A DNA stretch of 64,000 nt from Bradyrhizobium sp. CCGE-LA001 (GCF_000296215.2 NZ_CP013949.1:1419501-1483500), one strand, 5' to 3'. Shown: positions 1-9,541, counted from the stretch's first letter. The notes: generated by a model not told the origin, from the letters alone. A program made the numbers and translations.

Positions 1-52
1 GGCTCCTCGCAATGACGGGGAGACAGCTCCGCAATCTGCTTGCGCTCTCCTG

Positions 53-77
53 ACAATGATGTATTTTACATCATTGT
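53..77. promoter_or_regulatory. Palindromic operator upstream of XRE gene
   Basis: A perfect inverted repeat with 11-base arms, ACAATGATGTA and TACATCATTGT, separated by TTT, lies 46 bases before the start of the XRE regulator. The stretch is AT-rich in a GC-rich genome. Autoregulation by the adjacent helix-turn-helix protein is inferred. Confidence 0.7.
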
Positions 78-122
78 ATATGCACCAACTATCACTTATA
101 AACGCTAGTACGTGAGGCCAAG

Positions 123-395
123 GTGATCACGTCGTTCCAGATGCGGGCGGCCCGGGCGCTGCTCGGCATTGACCAGAAAACCCTGGCCGAGCTTGCCGGC
201 GTGTCGCTGCCGACCATCCAGCGGATGGAAGCCTCGACCGGCAATGTTCGCGGCGTGGTCGAGACCTTGATCAAGGTGGTCGAGGCGTTCGATCGGGCCG
301 GCGTCGAGCTGATCGGCGAGCAGGCGCGCAGTGACAGCGGCGGGCGTGGCGTTCGCCTCAAGGAGCCGGGGCCGCCGCGCCGCGTCGGGGCATGA
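123..395 (+). CDS. XRE-family helix-turn-helix regulator
   Basis: Small cytoplasmic DNA-binding protein of 90 residues. The HTH covers about residues 8-60, with the typical Q-x3-A-x3-G-x5-I-x3-E pattern in DQKTLAELAGVSLPTIQRME. The tail after about residue 70 is charged and Gly/Pro-rich, probably unstructured. The GTG start is preferred because family members begin MITSFQMRAAR; an ATG at 141 is the alternative. A perfect palindrome sits just upstream and may be its own operator. The target genes are unknown. The SulP transporter gene begins about 70 bases downstream on the same strand and could be co-transcribed. Confidence 0.85.
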   Translation: MITSFQMRAARALLGIDQKTLAELAGVSLPTIQRMEASTGNVRGVVETLIKVVEAFDRAGVELIGEQARSDSGGRGVRLKEPGPPRRVGA

Positions 396-463
396 TCGCG
401 TTGGGCGTGCCCGGAAAACAAATAAGCTAACCGCACCGTCGCGTCCGGGATCGCGGCCGCACG

Positions 464-2233
464 ATGCAGTTGAGCATTGTGGGGCAGCGGAGCATGAGCA
501 TCACGAGCGACCAGGCCGGTAAGCTGCATCAGCTGCGCCGGCCGACCTTTGCCGAACTTTACTTGCCGAAACTCGTCACCGTCTGGCGCGAAGGCTATGG
601 CGCCGCGGATTTCCGCGCCGACGTCTTCGCCGGTCTCACCGTCGCGATCGTGGCGCTGCCGCTGTCGATGGCGATCGCCATCGCATCGGGCGTGACGCCG
701 GACCGCGGTCTCTACACCGCCGTCGTCGGCGGCTTCATCGTGTCGCTGCTCGGCGGCAGCCGGTTCCAGATCGGCGGGCCGGCGGGCGCCTTCATCGTGC
801 TGGTCGCGGTGACCGCGGAGCGGCACGGCGTCGACGGTGTGATCCTCGCCACCATGATGGCGGGACTGTTCCTGATCGCCGCGGGCCTGCTCCGGGTCGG
901 CACCTACATCAAGTTCATTCCCTATCCCGTCACGGTCGGCTTCACCGCCGGCATCGCCGTCATCATCTTCGCCAGCCAGCTGCGCGATCTCTTTGGGATC
1001 ACGCTCGCGGGGAAGGAGCCCAGCGAGTTCGTGCCGAAGCTGGTTGCGCTCGCCGGCGGCCTCAACAGCATCAATCCATCCGCCGTCGCGGTCGCCATCG
1101 TCAGCATCGTCATCATCGCGGCCTTGCGGGTCTGGCGCCCATCCTGGCCCGGCATCCTGATCGCGGTCGCACTCGCGGCCGTCGCCAGCGCCGTGCTGTC
1201 GCTGCCGGTCGAAACCATCGGCTCGCGCTTCGGCGGCATTCCGCGTGAATTGCCCTCGCCGGCGCTCCCTGCGTTCTCGCTGGAGAAGGCGAGGGCCGTG
1301 CTGCCGGATGCGATCGCGTTTGCGTTGCTCGCTGCGATCGAATCGCTGCTGTCGGCGGTGGTGGCCGACGGCATGACCGGACGCCGTCACCGCTCCAATT
1401 GCGAGCTGGTGGCGCAGGGCGCGGCCAATATCGGCTCGGCGCTGTTCGGCGGCATCTGCGTCACCGGCCTGATCGCGCGCACCGCGACCAACATCCGCGC
1501 TGGTGCGCGCGGGCCGCTCGCAGGGATGCTGCACTCCGTGTTCCTGCTGCTGTTCATGCTGATCGCAGCTCCCCTGGCGAGCTACATTCCGCTGGCCGCG
1601 CTCGCCTCGGTACTGGTCGTGGTCGCCTGGACCATGGCGGAGAAGCATGAATTCGCGACGCTGCTGCGGTCCTCCTGGGGCGATGCCGTCGTGCTGCTCG
1701 CGACCTTCCTGCTGACGATCTTCCGCGACCTCACCGAAGGCATCCTGGTCGGCTTCGCGCTCGGCGCAGTGCTGTTCATCCATCGCATGGCGGAGATGAC
1801 GGGCATCGAGGAGCGCACCCCGCTGGTCGACGCCGACCGCCCCGACGACGGCAATGGCGACCGCGTTCCCTACGATCCCGGCCTGGCGGTCGATCGCGAC
1901 GTGCTGGTCTACCGCATCACCGGCGCGTTCTTCTTCGGCGCCGCCTCGGCGATCGGCAGCGTCCTCGACGGCATCGCCGACGGGCGCAAGGCCTTCGTGG
2001 TCGATTTCGCCGCGGTGCCGTTCCTGGATTCCACGGCGGCCAACGTGCTCGGGCGCGTCGCCGCCAAGGCCCACCGCCAGGGCATCAAGCTGTTCATCAC
2101 GGGGGCCTCGCCCACGGTTCGCCGCGCGCTGCTCACCCACGGCGTGACGCCGCCGCGTGCCCGCTACCGCCAAAACCTCGCGCGCGCCATTGCCGACATC
2201 AAGGGCTCCCCCGCCGGTGAGGCCGCGGATTAG
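464..2233 (+). CDS. SulP-family inorganic anion transporter with STAS domain
   Basis: Inner-membrane transporter of the SulP/SLC26 family, whose members move sulfate, bicarbonate or other anions. Residues about 35-425 hold the hydrophobic transport core, starting with FAGLTVAIVALPLSMAIAIASG and containing the conserved GGPAGAF segment. Residues about 465-570 form a cytoplasmic STAS domain, with the conserved DSTAA segment. The length of 589 is normal for the family. An in-frame ATG at 494 is a possible alternative start with a closer purine-rich stretch. The substrate cannot be deduced from sequence. It follows the XRE gene and precedes aroE by 62 bases. Confidence 0.9.
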   Translation: MQLSIVGQRSMSITSDQAGKLHQLRRPTFAELYLPKLVTVWREGYGAADFRADVFAGLTVAIVALPLSMAIAIASGVTPDRGLYTAVVGGFIVSLLGGSRFQIGGPAGAFIVLVAVTAERHGVDGVILATMMAGLFLIAAGLLRVGTYIKFIPYPVTVGFTAGIAVIIFASQLRDLFGITLAGKEPSEFVPKLVALAGGLNSINPSAVAVAIVSIVIIAALRVWRPSWPGILIAVALAAVASAVLSLPVETIGSRFGGIPRELPSPALPAFSLEKARAVLPDAIAFALLAAIESLLSAVVADGMTGRRHRSNCELVAQGAANIGSALFGGICVTGLIARTATNIRAGARGPLAGMLHSVFLLLFMLIAAPLASYIPLAALASVLVVVAWTMAEKHEFATLLRSSWGDAVVLLATFLLTIFRDLTEGILVGFALGAVLFIHRMAEMTGIEERTPLVDADRPDDGNGDRVPYDPGLAVDRDVLVYRITGAFFFGAASAIGSVLDGIADGRKAFVVDFAAVPFLDSTAANVLGRVAAKAHRQGIKLFITGASPTVRRALLTHGVTPPRARYRQNLARAIADIKGSPAGEAAD

Positions 2234-2295
2234 CGGCGCTTGACAGACCCTTCGGGACGCGAAATGGATCGCCTCGGAAACGACCCGGGGGAAAG

Positions 2296-3135
2296 ATGAC
2301 CGCGCCCAAGACGCCTGCCGCCTGTCTGATCGGATGGCCGGCGGCGCATTCGCGCTCGCCGCTGATCCATCATTACTGGCTGCGCACGCTCGGCATCGAG
2401 GGCGGCTATGTCATCGAGGCGGTTCCGCCCGAGGATCTCAGGGACTTCGTGCTCAGGCTGTCGCTGCGCGGCTTCGTCGGCGCCAACGTCACCATCCCGC
2501 ACAAGGAGGGCGTGCTTGCGCTGTCGAAGCCCGATGCGCGCGCAACCGCCGTGGGCGCCGCCAACACGCTGTGGATCGAGGACGGCGAGCTGTGCTCGAC
2601 TAACACCGACGTCGAAGGCTTCATCGGCAATCTCGATGCCAGCGCACCTGGCTGGGACGCGGCCGAAGAGGCGCTCGTGCTCGGGGCCGGCGGCTCCGCG
2701 CGCGCGGTCGTATTCGGCCTGCGCGAGCGCGGCATCAAGCGCATCCATCTCGCCAATCGCACCATCGCGCGAGCCGCGACACTCGCAACACAGTTCGGGC
2801 CGCATGTGCATGCCGTGACGTGGGACAGCATCAACGAAATCCTGCCGCGCGCAAAACTGCTCGTGAACACGACCTCGCTCGGCATGCACGGCCAGCCTCC
2901 GCTCGACGTCGATGTGGCGCGCGTGCCGCAAGATGCCGTCGTCGCCGATCTCGTCTATGTCCCGCTGGTGACGCCGCTACTTGCGCAAGCGCAGGCGCGC
3001 GGCCTGAAGACCGCCGACGGGCTCGGCATGCTGCTGCATCAGGCGGTGCGCGGCTTCGAGCTGTGGTTCGGCCGGCGGCCGCAAGTCACGGCCGAGCTGC
3101 GCGCCTTGGTCGAGGCCGATCTCACAAAGTCTTGA
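2296..3135 (+). CDS. aroE: Shikimate dehydrogenase family protein
   Basis: NADP-dependent reduction of 3-dehydroshikimate to shikimate in the aromatic amino-acid pathway. Visible motifs are SRSP near the N-terminus (substrate binding), NVTIPHK with the catalytic Lys, NTD, the nucleotide loop GAGGSARAV, NRT, NTTSLGM and DGLGMLLHQA. The length of 279 fits. A GGGGGAAAG ribosome site precedes the ATG. The gene is not beside other chorismate genes and bradyrhizobia carry more than one AroE-like protein, so this could be a paralogue acting on quinate or a catabolic intermediate. Confidence 0.85.
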   Translation: MTAPKTPAACLIGWPAAHSRSPLIHHYWLRTLGIEGGYVIEAVPPEDLRDFVLRLSLRGFVGANVTIPHKEGVLALSKPDARATAVGAANTLWIEDGELCSTNTDVEGFIGNLDASAPGWDAAEEALVLGAGGSARAVVFGLRERGIKRIHLANRTIARAATLATQFGPHVHAVTWDSINEILPRAKLLVNTTSLGMHGQPPLDVDVARVPQDAVVADLVYVPLVTPLLAQAQARGLKTADGLGMLLHQAVRGFELWFGRRPQVTAELRALVEADLTKS

Positions 3136-3200
3136 GAGGGCCGCGGCGAATAGCACACCATCTCCGGAGTTCTAACCCGTGGGGGCAATCGGAGACCGAA

Positions 3201-3827
3201 ATGACCATTCAACGCGTAACTTTCGCACGTCCATTGATCGCCGTCGCGATGGTGGCCCTCTCGACTTACTGCGCCTTCGCGCAAAGGGCACCGGTGCCGA
3301 CCCGCGTGCGCGGCACCATCGAGAGCGTCACTGGCGACACCATGCAGGTCAAGTCGCGCACCGGCGAGGACGTGAAGCTCCACATCGCCACTGACGTGAA
3401 CGTGTCAGGCATTACCAAGATTTCGCTCGCCGACATCAAGCCGGGTTCGTTCATCGGCGCGACCACCGTGCCCGGGCCGGACGGCGGCCAGAACGCGGTC
3501 GAGGTTCACGTTTTTCCGGAGAGCATGCGCGGCACCGGCGAGGGTTCGCGGCCCTGGGACCTCAAGCCCAATTCCAGCATGACCAATGCGACGGTCGCCG
3601 AGAGTGTGGTCGGCAATGACGGTCACACGCTGCTGGTGAAGTACAAGGACGGCGAGAAGAAAGTGTTCGTTGCCGACAACACGCCGGTCGTCACCTTCGT
3701 GCCCAGCGACAAATCCGAGTTGAAGCCGGGCGCCAAGGTCATCGCCTTTATCAAGCAATTGCCGGACGGCTCCTTCGAAGCGAACCGCATCAGCGTCGGC
3801 CGCGACGGCCTGACGCCGCCGATGTGA
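3201..3827 (+). CDS. Secreted protein of unknown function
   Basis: 208-residue protein with an N-terminal signal peptide (hydrophobic stretch to about residue 24 ending in AFA). The mature part has two similar beta-rich halves: a segment after RVRGTIESVTGDTMQVKSR and a later one around HTLLVKYKDGEKKVFV. This resembles small OB-like or DUF5666-type periplasmic domains, but I do not recognise a named family. The start at 3201 has the signal peptide directly behind it; an upstream extension in the same frame overlaps aroE and is ignored. It lies 65 bases after aroE. Confidence 0.75.
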   Translation: MTIQRVTFARPLIAVAMVALSTYCAFAQRAPVPTRVRGTIESVTGDTMQVKSRTGEDVKLHIATDVNVSGITKISLADIKPGSFIGATTVPGPDGGQNAVEVHVFPESMRGTGEGSRPWDLKPNSSMTNATVAESVVGNDGHTLLVKYKDGEKKVFVADNTPVVTFVPSDKSELKPGAKVIAFIKQLPDGSFEANRISVGRDGLTPPM

Positions 3828-3846
3828 GGGCGGAAGCGGAGGACTC

Positions 3847-3938
3847 GTAGGGTGGGCAAAGGCGCGCTTGCGCCGTGCCCACGCTCTCTCTCGCGTCGCG
3901 CGACCAATGGTGGGCACGCTTACGCTTGCCCACCCTAC
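3847..3938. repeat. Palindromic intergenic repeat, GTAGGGTGGGC family
   Basis: Ends are GTAGGGTGGGCAA and its reverse complement TTGCCCACCCTAC, with an imperfect central stem. The same family occurs at 6986-7076 and 42785-42867. Here it lies between two convergent genes. Confidence 0.85.
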
Positions 3939-3954
3939 AACACCGTCTCCGCGG

Positions 3955-5091
3955 CTACACCGCAATCACATGATCGTCGATCTCGTCCACCCTGTTGACG
4001 CCGCACAGGCCCATGGTGGTGAGCAGCTCTTTCTGGATGATGTCGATCGCCTTGGCGACGCCGGCCTGGCCGCCGGCGCCGAGGCCATAGGCGTAGGCGC
4101 GGCCGATCATGCAGGATTTTGCGCCGAGCGCGAGCGCGCGCATCACGTCCTGGCCGGAGCGGATGCCGCCGTCGAACATGATCTCCATCTTCTCGCCGAC
4201 CGCATCCGCGATCTCGGGCAGCACTTCGATCGAGGACGGCGCGCCGTCGAGCTGGCGGCCGCCATGGTTGGAGACGACGAGCGCCTGCGCGCCGGTCTTG
4301 GCGGCTTCCTCGGCGTCCTCGACGTCGAGGATGCCCTTGATGATGAGCTTGCCCGGCCAGATGCTGCGGACCCACTCGACGTCCTTCCAGTTCAGCGAGG
4401 TGTCGAACTGTGACGCCGTCCATTCGGCGAGGCGGTTGAGGTCCTCGGTGTTCTTCACATGGCCGGCGATGTTGCCGAAGGTGCGGCGCTTGCCTTGCAG
4501 CACGCCGGAGACCCAGGCCGGCTTGCTGGCGAAATCCAGAAGCTTCGACAGCGACCATTCCGGGGGCACCGTCATGCCGTTCTTGATGTCGGCATGGCGC
4601 TGACCGATCACCTGCAAATCGACGGTGAGCACCAGCGCGCTGCACTTGGCGGCCATCGCGCGCTGGATCAGCTCCTTGATGAAGCCGCGGTCTTTCATCA
4701 CGTAGAGCTGGAACCAGAACGGCTTTTCGACATTGGCGGCGATGTCCTCGATCGAGCAGATCGACATCGTCGATTGCGTGAACGGGATGCCGGCGGCCTG
4801 CGCCGCGCGGCAGGCATGGATCTCGCCGTCGCCATGCTGCATGCCGAGCAGGCCGACGGGCGCGAGGATCAGCGGCATGGTCGAGGGCTCGCCGAGGATC
4901 GAGGTCGAGGTGTCGCGCTTGGAGACATCGACCAGGATGCGCTGGCGGAATTTTATTGCCTGCATGTCCTCGCGATTGGCGCGCAGCGTTTCCTCGGCAT
5001 AGGAGCCGCGGTCGCAATAGTCGAAGAACGCCTTCGGCACGCGGCGCTTATGCAGCGCGCGGAGATCGTCGATACAGGTGATGTGCTTCAT
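3955..5091 (-). CDS. lldD: L-lactate dehydrogenase (FMN-dependent)
   Basis: Membrane-associated FMN enzyme that oxidises L-lactate to pyruvate and feeds electrons to the respiratory chain. The 378 residues form one alpha-hydroxy-acid dehydrogenase barrel. Visible motifs are PLILAPVGLLGM (FMN site), the catalytic His-containing SNHGGRQLDG with its following Arg, FDGGIRSGQD, and GRAYAYGLGA. The N-terminus MKHITCIDDLR is typical, so the start is secure. Other alpha-hydroxy acids are possible substrates in this family. It is convergent with the secreted protein gene, with a palindromic repeat between them. No lctP-type permease or GntR regulator is adjacent. Confidence 0.88.
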   Translation of the reverse strand: MKHITCIDDLRALHKRRVPKAFFDYCDRGSYAEETLRANREDMQAIKFRQRILVDVSKRDTSTSILGEPSTMPLILAPVGLLGMQHGDGEIHACRAAQAAGIPFTQSTMSICSIEDIAANVEKPFWFQLYVMKDRGFIKELIQRAMAAKCSALVLTVDLQVIGQRHADIKNGMTVPPEWSLSKLLDFASKPAWVSGVLQGKRRTFGNIAGHVKNTEDLNRLAEWTASQFDTSLNWKDVEWVRSIWPGKLIIKGILDVEDAEEAAKTGAQALVVSNHGGRQLDGAPSSIEVLPEIADAVGEKMEIMFDGGIRSGQDVMRALALGAKSCMIGRAYAYGLGAGGQAGVAKAIDIIQKELLTTMGLCGVNRVDEIDDHVIAV

Positions 5092-5205
5092 GAACGTTTC
5101 CCGGCCCGTCTAATTCGGAAGTCTTGCATCGGAAGAGCGAGGGGTCATCTAGCATGGTTGGATGCATAGCCAAATCGTTTGCAAATCGTTCGAGAGGAGG
5201 GCGCC

Positions 5206-5373
5206 ATGACGAAGCCGCACGCCACACCGTCGCCGGAAGAGCTCAAGGAAAAGCGCGATCTCGAGGAAGCGCTGGAGGAGGGTCTGGAAGAGACCTTTCC
5301 GGGCTCCGATCCCGTCAACGTCACCCAGCCGGCGCCAAGCCGCGGGGACGGCCATGTCAAGCGAAGCGACTAG
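5206..5373 (+). CDS. Small acidic conserved protein with FPGSDP motif
   Basis: 55-residue hydrophilic, strongly charged protein with a predicted helix (residues about 8-30, KEKRDLEEALEEGLEET) followed by FPGSDPVNVTQP. Short proteins with this FPxSDP motif are common in alphaproteobacteria, with no assigned function. A strong GAGGAGG ribosome site stands just before the ATG at 5206, so the longer reading from 5179 is not used. It stands alone between lldD (divergent) and glmM. Confidence 0.7.
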   Translation: MTKPHATPSPEELKEKRDLEEALEEGLEETFPGSDPVNVTQPAPSRGDGHVKRSD

Positions 5374-5591
5374 GCAGGTTCCAGCCTGTTCCTCTGTTCC
5401 TCCAGGAAATATAGTGTTAACAATACGTTATCGGGCGACCCGCACGCCCGGTTCCGTAACGATTTATCATATTTTTTGAAGCCAAGTTTGCCGCGATAGC
5501 TTTATAAGACCTCAGCACATCAGGGATGCGGGGCCCGTTCGGGCAGCCCGTGGTTGCAGAGGGGATCCCTGGTTGTTGCGTGGGGGACGAT

Positions 5592-6935
5592 ATGAGCCGC
5601 AAATATTTCGGGACGGATGGGATTCGGGGCCGCGCCAACGGTCTGATCACACCGGAGCTCGCGCTCAAGGTCGGCCAGGCCGCAGGCCTCGCCTTTCAGC
5701 GCGGCGACCACCGCCATCGGGTCGTGATCGGCAAGGACACCCGCCTGTCCGGCTACATGATCGAATATGCGATGGTCGCAGGCTTCACCTCGGTCGGTAT
5801 GGACGTGCTGCTGGTCGGCCCGATGCCGACGCCCGCGGTCGCGATGCTGACGAAGTCGATGCGCGCCGATCTCGGCGTCATGATCTCGGCCTCGCACAAT
5901 CTGTTCGAGGACAACGGCATCAAGCTGTTCGGGCCGCAGGGCTTCAAGCTCTCCGACGACGTCGAGCGGCAGATCGAGCAACTGCTCGACGAATCCCTCG
6001 ACAAGCGGCTCGCGCAAAGTGCGAGCCTGGGCCGCGCCCGCCGCATCGACGGCGTGCATGACCGCTACATCGAATTCGCCAAGCGCACGCTGCCGCGTGA
6101 TCTGTCGCTGGACGGCCTGCGCGTCGTGGTCGATTGCGCCAATGGCGCCGCCTACAAGGTGGTGCCGGAGGCGCTGTGGGAGCTGGGTGCCGATGTCGTG
6201 CCGATCGGTGTCGAGCCTGACGGCTTCAACATCAACAAGGAATGCGGCTCCACCTCGCCGGAGGCGCTGTCGAAGAAGGTGCGCGAGATGCGCGCCGACA
6301 TCGGAATCGCGCTCGACGGCGATGCCGACCGTGTCATCCTGGTCGACGAGCGCGGCCATATCGTCGACGGCGACCAGTTGCTCGCCGTGATCGCGCAGAG
6401 CTGGAAGGAAGACGGCCGGCTGTCCCGCCCCGGCATCGTCGCCACCGTGATGTCCAATCTCGGTCTCGAGCGCTTCCTGAACGGGCAGGGGCTCGATCTC
6501 GTGCGCACGCCGGTCGGCGACCGCTACGTGCTCGAGCAGATGCTGAACGGCGGCTACAATCTCGGCGGCGAGCAATCGGGCCACATCATCCTGTCCGACT
6601 ACGCCACCACCGGCGACGGCTTCGTTGCTGCCTTGCAGGTGCTGGCGGTGGTGCAGAAGTCGCGGCGGCCGGTTTCCGAAGTCTGCCACCGCTTCGATCC
6701 GCTGCCGCAGATCCTCAAGAACGTCCGCCACAAGGGCGGCAAGCCACTCGATGATTCCGACGTCAAGTCGGCGATCTCCGACGGCGAGAAGCGTCTCAAC
6801 GGTCATGGCCGCCTCCTGATCCGCTCCTCCGGCACCGAGCCCGTCATCCGCGTCATGGGCGAGGGCGAAGACCGCATCCTCGTCGAAGACGTCGTCGACA
6901 CCATCGTCACCGCACTGGGGCAAGCCGCGGCCTGA
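5592..6935 (+). CDS. glmM: Phosphoglucosamine mutase
   Basis: Interconverts glucosamine-6-phosphate and glucosamine-1-phosphate, the step before UDP-GlcNAc for peptidoglycan and LPS. The protein has 447 residues, the family norm. Motifs are MSRKYFGTDGIRG at the N-terminus, the phosphoserine loop MISASHN, the metal loop DGDADR, GEQSGHI for substrate, and the phosphate-binding RSSGTEPVIRVM near the C-terminus. The start at 5592 matches the family N-terminus; the frame is open further upstream but lacks conservation. The upstream 200 bases are AT-rich with a GC hairpin around 5430-5460, which may carry its promoter. Confidence 0.97.
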   Translation: MSRKYFGTDGIRGRANGLITPELALKVGQAAGLAFQRGDHRHRVVIGKDTRLSGYMIEYAMVAGFTSVGMDVLLVGPMPTPAVAMLTKSMRADLGVMISASHNLFEDNGIKLFGPQGFKLSDDVERQIEQLLDESLDKRLAQSASLGRARRIDGVHDRYIEFAKRTLPRDLSLDGLRVVVDCANGAAYKVVPEALWELGADVVPIGVEPDGFNINKECGSTSPEALSKKVREMRADIGIALDGDADRVILVDERGHIVDGDQLLAVIAQSWKEDGRLSRPGIVATVMSNLGLERFLNGQGLDLVRTPVGDRYVLEQMLNGGYNLGGEQSGHIILSDYATTGDGFVAALQVLAVVQKSRRPVSEVCHRFDPLPQILKNVRHKGGKPLDDSDVKSAISDGEKRLNGHGRLLIRSSGTEPVIRVMGEGEDRILVEDVVDTIVTALGQAAA

Positions 6936-6985
6936 GGTTTTCAAGCGCGAGCGGGGGGCGATGATCTCACCCCACGGGCAGTATC

Positions 6986-7076
6986 GTAGGGTGGGCGAAG
7001 CGAAGCGTGCCCACGCCTCTGTCGTCGCATCGGAAAGTACGTGGGCACGGCGTAAGGGCGCCTTTGCCCACCCTAC
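6986..7076. repeat. Palindromic intergenic repeat, GTAGGGTGGGC family
   Basis: Starts GTAGGGTGGGC and ends GCCCACCCTAC. Second copy of the family seen at 3847 and 42785. It lies between glmM and the MFS gene. Confidence 0.85.
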
Positions 7077-7197
7077 GATTCCGGACTTGCGGAGAATAGG
7101 ACGCTCGCATCCCAGCTATTTGCGATTGGCGGTGGTCTGGTTGAGCCTTGCGACGTAACAAACGAGCGCGGCAATCTGCCGCGCTGGGATCGCTGCA

Positions 7198-8445
7198 TTG
7201 AACAAGCCTGTCGTCCTACCTGCGGAAACGCTGACCGAGCCCGTCATCGTCAATGACGTGACGCCTGCCAAGGCAGCCGCGGGCCCGGCCTACATCGTCC
7301 TCGCCGGCATCAGCGTTTCGCACTTCCTCAACGACACCATGCAGTCGCTGATCGCCTCGGTGTACCCGATCCTGAAGGACGCTTACGCGCTCGATTTCGC
7401 GCAGATCGGCCTGATCACGCTGGCCTTCCAGTTCACGGCCTCGCTGCTCCAGCCGGTGGTCGGGCATTACACCGACAAGAAGGCGCAGCCCTATTCGCTG
7501 GCGATCGGCATGGCCTCGACCTTCTTCGGACTTCTGCTGCTCAGCGCCGCGCACCAATATCTCGTCATTCTCGTCGCCGCCGCGCTGGTCGGGCTCGGCT
7601 CGGCGGTGTTTCACCCCGAATCCGCGCGCATCGCGCGGCTCGCCTCCGGCGGACGTTACGGTTTCGCGCAATCGGTGTTCCAGCTTGGCGGCAGCTTCGG
7701 CACCTCGATGGGCCCGGTACTCGCCGCGCTCATCGTCGTGCCGTTCGGGCAGGGCAGCATCGCCTGGTTCTCCTCGATCGCCTTTCTTGCGATCCTGATC
7801 CTCTGGCGGATCGGTCGCTGGTACGCGCCGCAGATCACCGCGAAGAAGGCGGCTCCTGCGCACACCCAGCCGGGTGGGCCGAGCTCGCGCCGCGTCGCGG
7901 TCGCGCTGCTCGTGCTGGTGGCGCTGTTGTTCTCGAAGCAGCTCTACGTCTCGAGCCTGTCGAGCTACTACATCTTCTATCTGATCGACCGCTTCGGCGT
8001 GTCGACGCAGGCCGCGCAGATCTATCTCTTCGTCTTCCTCGCCGCGAACGCTGTCGGCGCATTTCTCGGTGGTCCCCTGGGTGATCGGTTCGGCCGCAAG
8101 ATCGTGATCTGGATCTCGATCCTCGGCGCGCTGCCGTTTACGCTGGCGCTGCCCTATGCCGGCCTCTACGCCAGCGCCGTGCTCAGCGTGATCATCGGCC
8201 TGATCATCTCCTCGACCACGTCCTCCATCATCGTGTTCGCGCAGGAGCTGGTGCCGCATCGGTTCGGCATGATCTCCGGCGTGTTCTTCGGCGTCGCCTT
8301 CGGCATCGGAGGGTTGGGCGCCGCCGTGCTGGGCAAGCTCGCCGATCACACCTCGATCGCGTTCGTCTACCAGGTCTGTGCTTATCTGCCGGCGATCGGG
8401 CTGCTCGCCGTGTTCCTGCCGAAAATGCCGCGGCACGCGCGTTAA
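7198..8445 (+). CDS. fsr: MFS transporter, fosmidomycin-resistance type
   Basis: Inner-membrane drug/proton antiporter of the major facilitator superfamily, 415 residues with about 12 hydrophobic segments. The first segment reads ISVSHFLNDTMQSLI, and AVFHPESARIAR followed by a stretch ending QLGGSFG is characteristic of the Fsr group. The loop GDRFGRK is the usual MFS signature. The only plausible start is a TTG at 7198, so translation may be weak. It follows a palindromic repeat and shows no obvious operon partner. The substrate is inferred from family resemblance only. Confidence 0.85.
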   Translation: MNKPVVLPAETLTEPVIVNDVTPAKAAAGPAYIVLAGISVSHFLNDTMQSLIASVYPILKDAYALDFAQIGLITLAFQFTASLLQPVVGHYTDKKAQPYSLAIGMASTFFGLLLLSAAHQYLVILVAAALVGLGSAVFHPESARIARLASGGRYGFAQSVFQLGGSFGTSMGPVLAALIVVPFGQGSIAWFSSIAFLAILILWRIGRWYAPQITAKKAAPAHTQPGGPSSRRVAVALLVLVALLFSKQLYVSSLSSYYIFYLIDRFGVSTQAAQIYLFVFLAANAVGAFLGGPLGDRFGRKIVIWISILGALPFTLALPYAGLYASAVLSVIIGLIISSTTSSIIVFAQELVPHRFGMISGVFFGVAFGIGGLGAAVLGKLADHTSIAFVYQVCAYLPAIGLLAVFLPKMPRHAR

Positions 8446-8682
8446 CGCATCCTCTCTTGCCGCATTGCGGCTTCACACATCGTTAGGAATTGCGGCGAGT
8501 GCGCCGCATTCGGCGCGGCATTAGTGCAACGCTCGCGCGGCGTGCGCGTGTGCGGTCAGAAAAAATCAACCTTAAAAATTAGGGTTAAGTGGCGCTTAAA
8601 CATTTGCTGGCATCGTCCGCCCGTGAGTTTCCAGAACGTGGGGCGTCTGCATTTTGCCTCACCGGCCATAAGGACGAAGCCA

Positions 8683-9513
8683 ATGCGTAGCGTTAAGACT
8701 CTCCTTGCCGCGGGTGCGGCATCCCTGATCTCGTCGATGGCGTTCGCCGCCGATATGCCGATCGCGGCGCCCCCTCCCATGTACGCGCCGCCGGCTCCGC
8801 CCGCTGATTTCGGCGGCTGGTATCTCCGCGGCGATATCGGCATGACCAACCAGAGCGCCAAGCGCATCGAGAGCGCCCTGCCGGCCGGCTATTCGAAGAC
8901 GACGGAAGGCCTCGGCTTCGACTCGTCGCCGCTGTTCGGTCTCGGCGCCGGCTATCGCTTCAACAACTGGTTCCGCGCCGACGTGATCGGCCAGTACCGT
9001 GGCAAGGCCACTCTGCACGGCAGCGACAACGTCGTTGGGCCCGGCTTCGTCGGCGTCAACAACTACAGCGGCAGCAAGTCCGAGTGGGTCGTGATGGCCA
9101 ACGCCTATGTCGACCTCGGCACCTGGTGGTGCATCACCCCGTTCATCGGCGCCGGTGTTGGCGGCTCCTACAACAAGATCAGCGGCTTCCGCGACGAAGG
9201 CGTGTCGTACAGCCCCGGCCTGAACAACAGCGTCGCCTACTTCGCCGACAACGGAAAGTGGAACCTGGCCTGGGCCGCTCACGCCGGTCTCGCCTACAAG
9301 GTCAATCCCGGGTTCACCGTCGAACTGGCGTACAGCTACATGAACCTCGGCGACGGGGCGCCCGGCAACTATCGCTTGTTCGACAACAGCGCCTCCGGCC
9401 CGACCTCGATCAAGATCAGGGACATCACCTCGCACGACGTCAAGCTCGGCGTGCGCTGGGATCTCAACAGCCCGCCGGCCTATGTGCCGCCGCCGCTCGT
9501 CACCAAGGGCTGA
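8683..9513 (+). CDS. Outer-membrane beta-barrel protein
   Basis: 276-residue outer-membrane protein. It has a signal peptide (MRSVKTLLAAGAASL up to AFA at about 23), then a short Pro-rich linker (residues about 28-42). The rest is alternating amphipathic beta strands starting FGGWYLRGDIG, and the terminal strand ends GVRWDLNSPPAYVPPPLVTKG. It resembles the Omp25/Omp31-like or porin-like beta-barrels common in rhizobia. The ATG at 8683 has an AAGGACG ribosome site and the signal peptide directly after it. A strong terminator follows at 9542. Confidence 0.85.
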   Translation: MRSVKTLLAAGAASLISSMAFAADMPIAAPPPMYAPPAPPADFGGWYLRGDIGMTNQSAKRIESALPAGYSKTTEGLGFDSSPLFGLGAGYRFNNWFRADVIGQYRGKATLHGSDNVVGPGFVGVNNYSGSKSEWVVMANAYVDLGTWWCITPFIGAGVGGSYNKISGFRDEGVSYSPGLNNSVAYFADNGKWNLAWAAHAGLAYKVNPGFTVELAYSYMNLGDGAPGNYRLFDNSASGPTSIKIRDITSHDVKLGVRWDLNSPPAYVPPPLVTKG

Positions 9514-9541
9514 TCGTCGCTTCGATCGCTTAGGACTTCTT

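Noticed and set aside
92..2173. 693-residue frame opposite the SulP gene
   Set aside because: Arg/Asp/His-rich low-complexity translation, the usual antisense shadow of a GC-rich gene; the SulP protein on the other strand is clearly real.
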